Assembly: GCF_004795895.1 (NCBI RefSeq)
Contig: NZ_CP039250.1
Location: 2,418,001-2,482,000, forward strand
Reading direction: 5' to 3'
Length of the DNA stretch: 64,000 nt
From: Sphingopyxis sp. PAMC25046
GTDB taxonomy: Bacteria > Pseudomonadota > Alphaproteobacteria > Sphingomonadales > Sphingomonadaceae
Under the pieces are notes generated by a model that did not search any database, had not been told where the DNA came from, and saw only the letters and a list, made by a program, of their open reading frames with translations. Numbering within the stretch: position 1 is the first letter of the stretch; every line of letters starts with the position of its first letter. Below, one piece after another: positions 62,405-64,000 of the stretch. A program made the position numbers and the translations under genes.

Positions 62405-63778
62405 TTAAAGCGCGCGCAGTTTCGGCATCACCTCATCCAAGGATTTGCGGATGATAGCAACCATCTCGTCGATCTGCTGTGTGGTGATGATGAGCGGCGG
62501 GCACATGACGAGGCTGTCGCGGATGCCGCGCACCATCAGGCCGTTCGCGATACACGCGTCGCGCGCCATCGGCCCCGCCGTACCCTCGGCGCCGCCGAAA
62601 CGTGCACGCGTTTCCTTGTCGGCAACAATCTCGACCGCGCCGAGCAGCCCCACCGAGCGCGTCTCGCCGACGAGCGGGTGATCGTTCAGCGTCGCCAACG
62701 CCTTCGCCAAATGCGGGCCGGTGACGCTGCCCGTGCGCTCGACGAGACCTTCGCGCTCGATAATCTCGATATTCTTGAGCGCGACCGCCGCGGCAACCGG
62801 GTGCCCCGAATAGGTGAAGCCATGCACGAAATCGCCGCCGGTCTTGAGCGCGTCGACGACATGGCTCGCCACCGCGGTCGCCGAGATCGGCAGATATCCC
62901 GACGACAGCCCCTTCGCCATCGGCATCAGGTCTGGCGTAAAGCCCATCGTTTCGTGGCCCCACATCTTGCCCGTGCGCCCGAACCCGCAGATCACCTCGT
63001 CGGCGACGACGAGCAGGCCATATTTGCGCGCGACCGCCTCGACCTTGGGCCAATAGCCCTTGGGCGGGATGATGACGCCGCCCGCGCCCTGCACCGGCTC
63101 GCCGATGAAGGCGGCGCAATTTTCGGGGCCGACCTCGAGAATCTTGTCCTCGATCGCCTGCACACAGGCGTCGCAGAATTCCTCCTCGGTCATCCCCTGC
63201 CCTTCGCCATAGGCATAGGGCTGGCGTACATGTTCGACGCCGGGGATCGGCAGGTCGCCCTGCGCGTGCATCGCCTTCATACCCCCAAGCGAAACGCCCG
63301 CGACGGTCGATCCGTGATAGGCGTTCCAGCGGCTGATGAAGATCGTGCGCTTGGGTTCGCCCTTCAGCTTCCAATAATGGCGCACCATGCGGAACACCGT
63401 ATCGTTCGCTTCGCTGCCCGAGGCGTTGAAGAAGATGTGCGGCAGGCGGTTTCCGGTCAGGCTCGCGATCTTTGCCGCGAGTGTCACCGTGGGCGGCGTC
63501 GCGGTCTTGAAGAAGGTGTTGTAGAAGGGCAGCTCGCGCATCTGCGCCGCCGCCGCCTCGACCAGTTCTTCGCGGCCGTAGCCGACATTGACGCACCAGA
63601 GGCCCGCCATGCCGTCGAGGATGCGGTGGCCGTCGCCGTCGGTGATGTAGCAGCCCTCGGCATGGGTGATGATGCGGCTGCCGCCCAAAGCTTCGATTTC
63701 GGCCCAGTCAGCCTGTGCGGGAAGATGATGCGCGACGTCGAGGCGGCGCAGTTCGGCGATGTCGTGATTGCGGGGCAT
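62405..63778 (-). CDS. Class III aminotransferase, putrescine/polyamine type (SpuC-like)
   Basis: PLP-dependent transaminase of 457 residues. It shows the substrate-side WNAYHGSTVAGVSLGG, VVADEVICGFGRTGKMWG, the PLP-Lys in MAKGLSSGYLPISA and HGFTYSGHPVAAAVALKN. It resembles SpuC/putrescine-pyruvate transaminases, and sits between a PuuD-like gene and the polyamine-transport genes. It is different in sequence from the 51329 aminotransferase. Substrate is inferred. Confidence 0.85.
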   Translation of the reverse strand: MPRNHDIAELRRLDVAHHLPAQADWAEIEALGGSRIITHAEGCYITDGDGHRILDGMAGLWCVNVGYGREELVEAAAAQMRELPFYNTFFKTATPPTVTLAAKIASLTGNRLPHIFFNASGSEANDTVFRMVRHYWKLKGEPKRTIFISRWNAYHGSTVAGVSLGGMKAMHAQGDLPIPGVEHVRQPYAYGEGQGMTEEEFCDACVQAIEDKILEVGPENCAAFIGEPVQGAGGVIIPPKGYWPKVEAVARKYGLLVVADEVICGFGRTGKMWGHETMGFTPDLMPMAKGLSSGYLPISATAVASHVVDALKTGGDFVHGFTYSGHPVAAAVALKNIEIIEREGLVERTGSVTGPHLAKALATLNDHPLVGETRSVGLLGAVEIVADKETRARFGGAEGTAGPMARDACIANGLMVRGIRDSLVMCPPLIITTQQIDEMVAIIRKSLDEVMPKLRAL

Positions 63779-63881
63779 GTCAAAACTCCTGATTGTCTGG
63801 AAACCGAAAGAACCGGGTCCGAAAATCAGGGCGAGAAACTGATCCGCGCGAGATAGCGGTCGTAGCGGGTGACGCGGCGGT

Positions 63882-64000
63882 TCATAGCTCGCCTCTTAAC
63901 GCGCGGCCGAGGAGGTGGAAATAGGTCTGGCTCTGGTCGTTTGCGTCGGCCTGCCATTCGGGATGCCATTGCACCGCGAGCAGCGGCGCGCCGTTCGGCC
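63882..64000 (-). CDS. PuuD-like glutamine amidotransferase, C-terminal end (cut by window edge)
   Basis: The final 38 codons plus stop. The sequence includes LLAVQWHPEWQADANDQ, the C-terminal His-Pro-Glu of class I amidotransferases (peptidase C26), where His and Glu complete the catalytic triad. Its place upstream of the putrescine aminotransferase suggests PuuD (gamma-glutamyl-GABA hydrolase). The rest is beyond the right edge. Confidence 0.75.
   Translation of the reverse strand, partial: PNGAPLLAVQWHPEWQADANDQSQTYFHLLGRALRGEL

Overview
The window is high-GC, gene-dense chromosomal DNA of an alphaproteobacterium, most likely a sphingomonad close to Sphingopyxis or Sphingomonas. The inference rests on gene order (tpiA-secG-pyrG; argS-SPOR-nagZ-scpA-scpB-tatABC), protein families (OxyR next to small exported proteins, CpaA-E/TadBC pilus genes), and alphaproteobacterial regulatory motifs (a GGAAC-N17-CGTT EcfG-type promoter and a TTAA-N7-TTAA CtrA box). 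No rRNA, tRNA, CRISPR array, prophage or insertion sequence was seen.

Layout. 0-20 kb is mostly housekeeping: pyrG (cut by the left edge), secG, tpiA, a PpiD-like chaperone, trpE, a histidine-kinase-like protein without the phospho-acceptor His, gyrA, DUF952, an amine-oxidase-like flavoprotein, an exported peroxiredoxin, a TauD-type dioxygenase, a host-attachment-family protein, a TbpB-like surface lipoprotein of visibly lower GC, a YhhN protein and trmFO. 20-30 kb carries oxyR, moaD/moaE, pgsA, an LplT-like transporter, RNase T2, nadC, nitronate monooxygenase, a cyclophilin and mgtE. At 29.7 kb a perfect EcfG-type promoter drives what looks like a ~95-nt small RNA with two C-rich hairpin loops, followed by an entericidin-like lipoprotein of 42 residues. 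30-36.5 kb is one long minus-strand operon from argS to tatC, linking arginyl-tRNA synthesis, cell-wall recycling, chromosome condensation and Tat export. 37.4-39.9 kb is an ispH-thrB-rnhA operon.

41.3-48.4 kb is a Tad/Flp pilus operon (cpaA-cpaB-cpaC-cpaD-cpaE-tadB-tadC) that lacks the CpaF ATPase normally found between cpaE and tadB, and also lacks pilin genes. It ends in a strong terminator. 50.1 kb has a PhoR-type kinase.

51.3-64 kb is a polyamine (putrescine) uptake and catabolism region: two class III aminotransferases, two gamma-glutamylputrescine-synthetase-like proteins flanking a PuuB-like oxidase, a complete PotFGHI-type ABC transporter, and the C-terminal end of a PuuD-like amidotransferase at the right edge. 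The transporter would import putrescine. PuuA/PuuB and PuuD would carry out the glutamylated route, and the aminotransferases the direct route. No PuuC aldehyde dehydrogenase is present in the window.

Several families of imperfect palindromic REP-like repeats sit in intergenic gaps, one of them between the permease and ATPase genes of the polyamine transporter. An unusual pair of tandem palindromes fills the only gene-free stretch longer than 300 bases (61114-61445).
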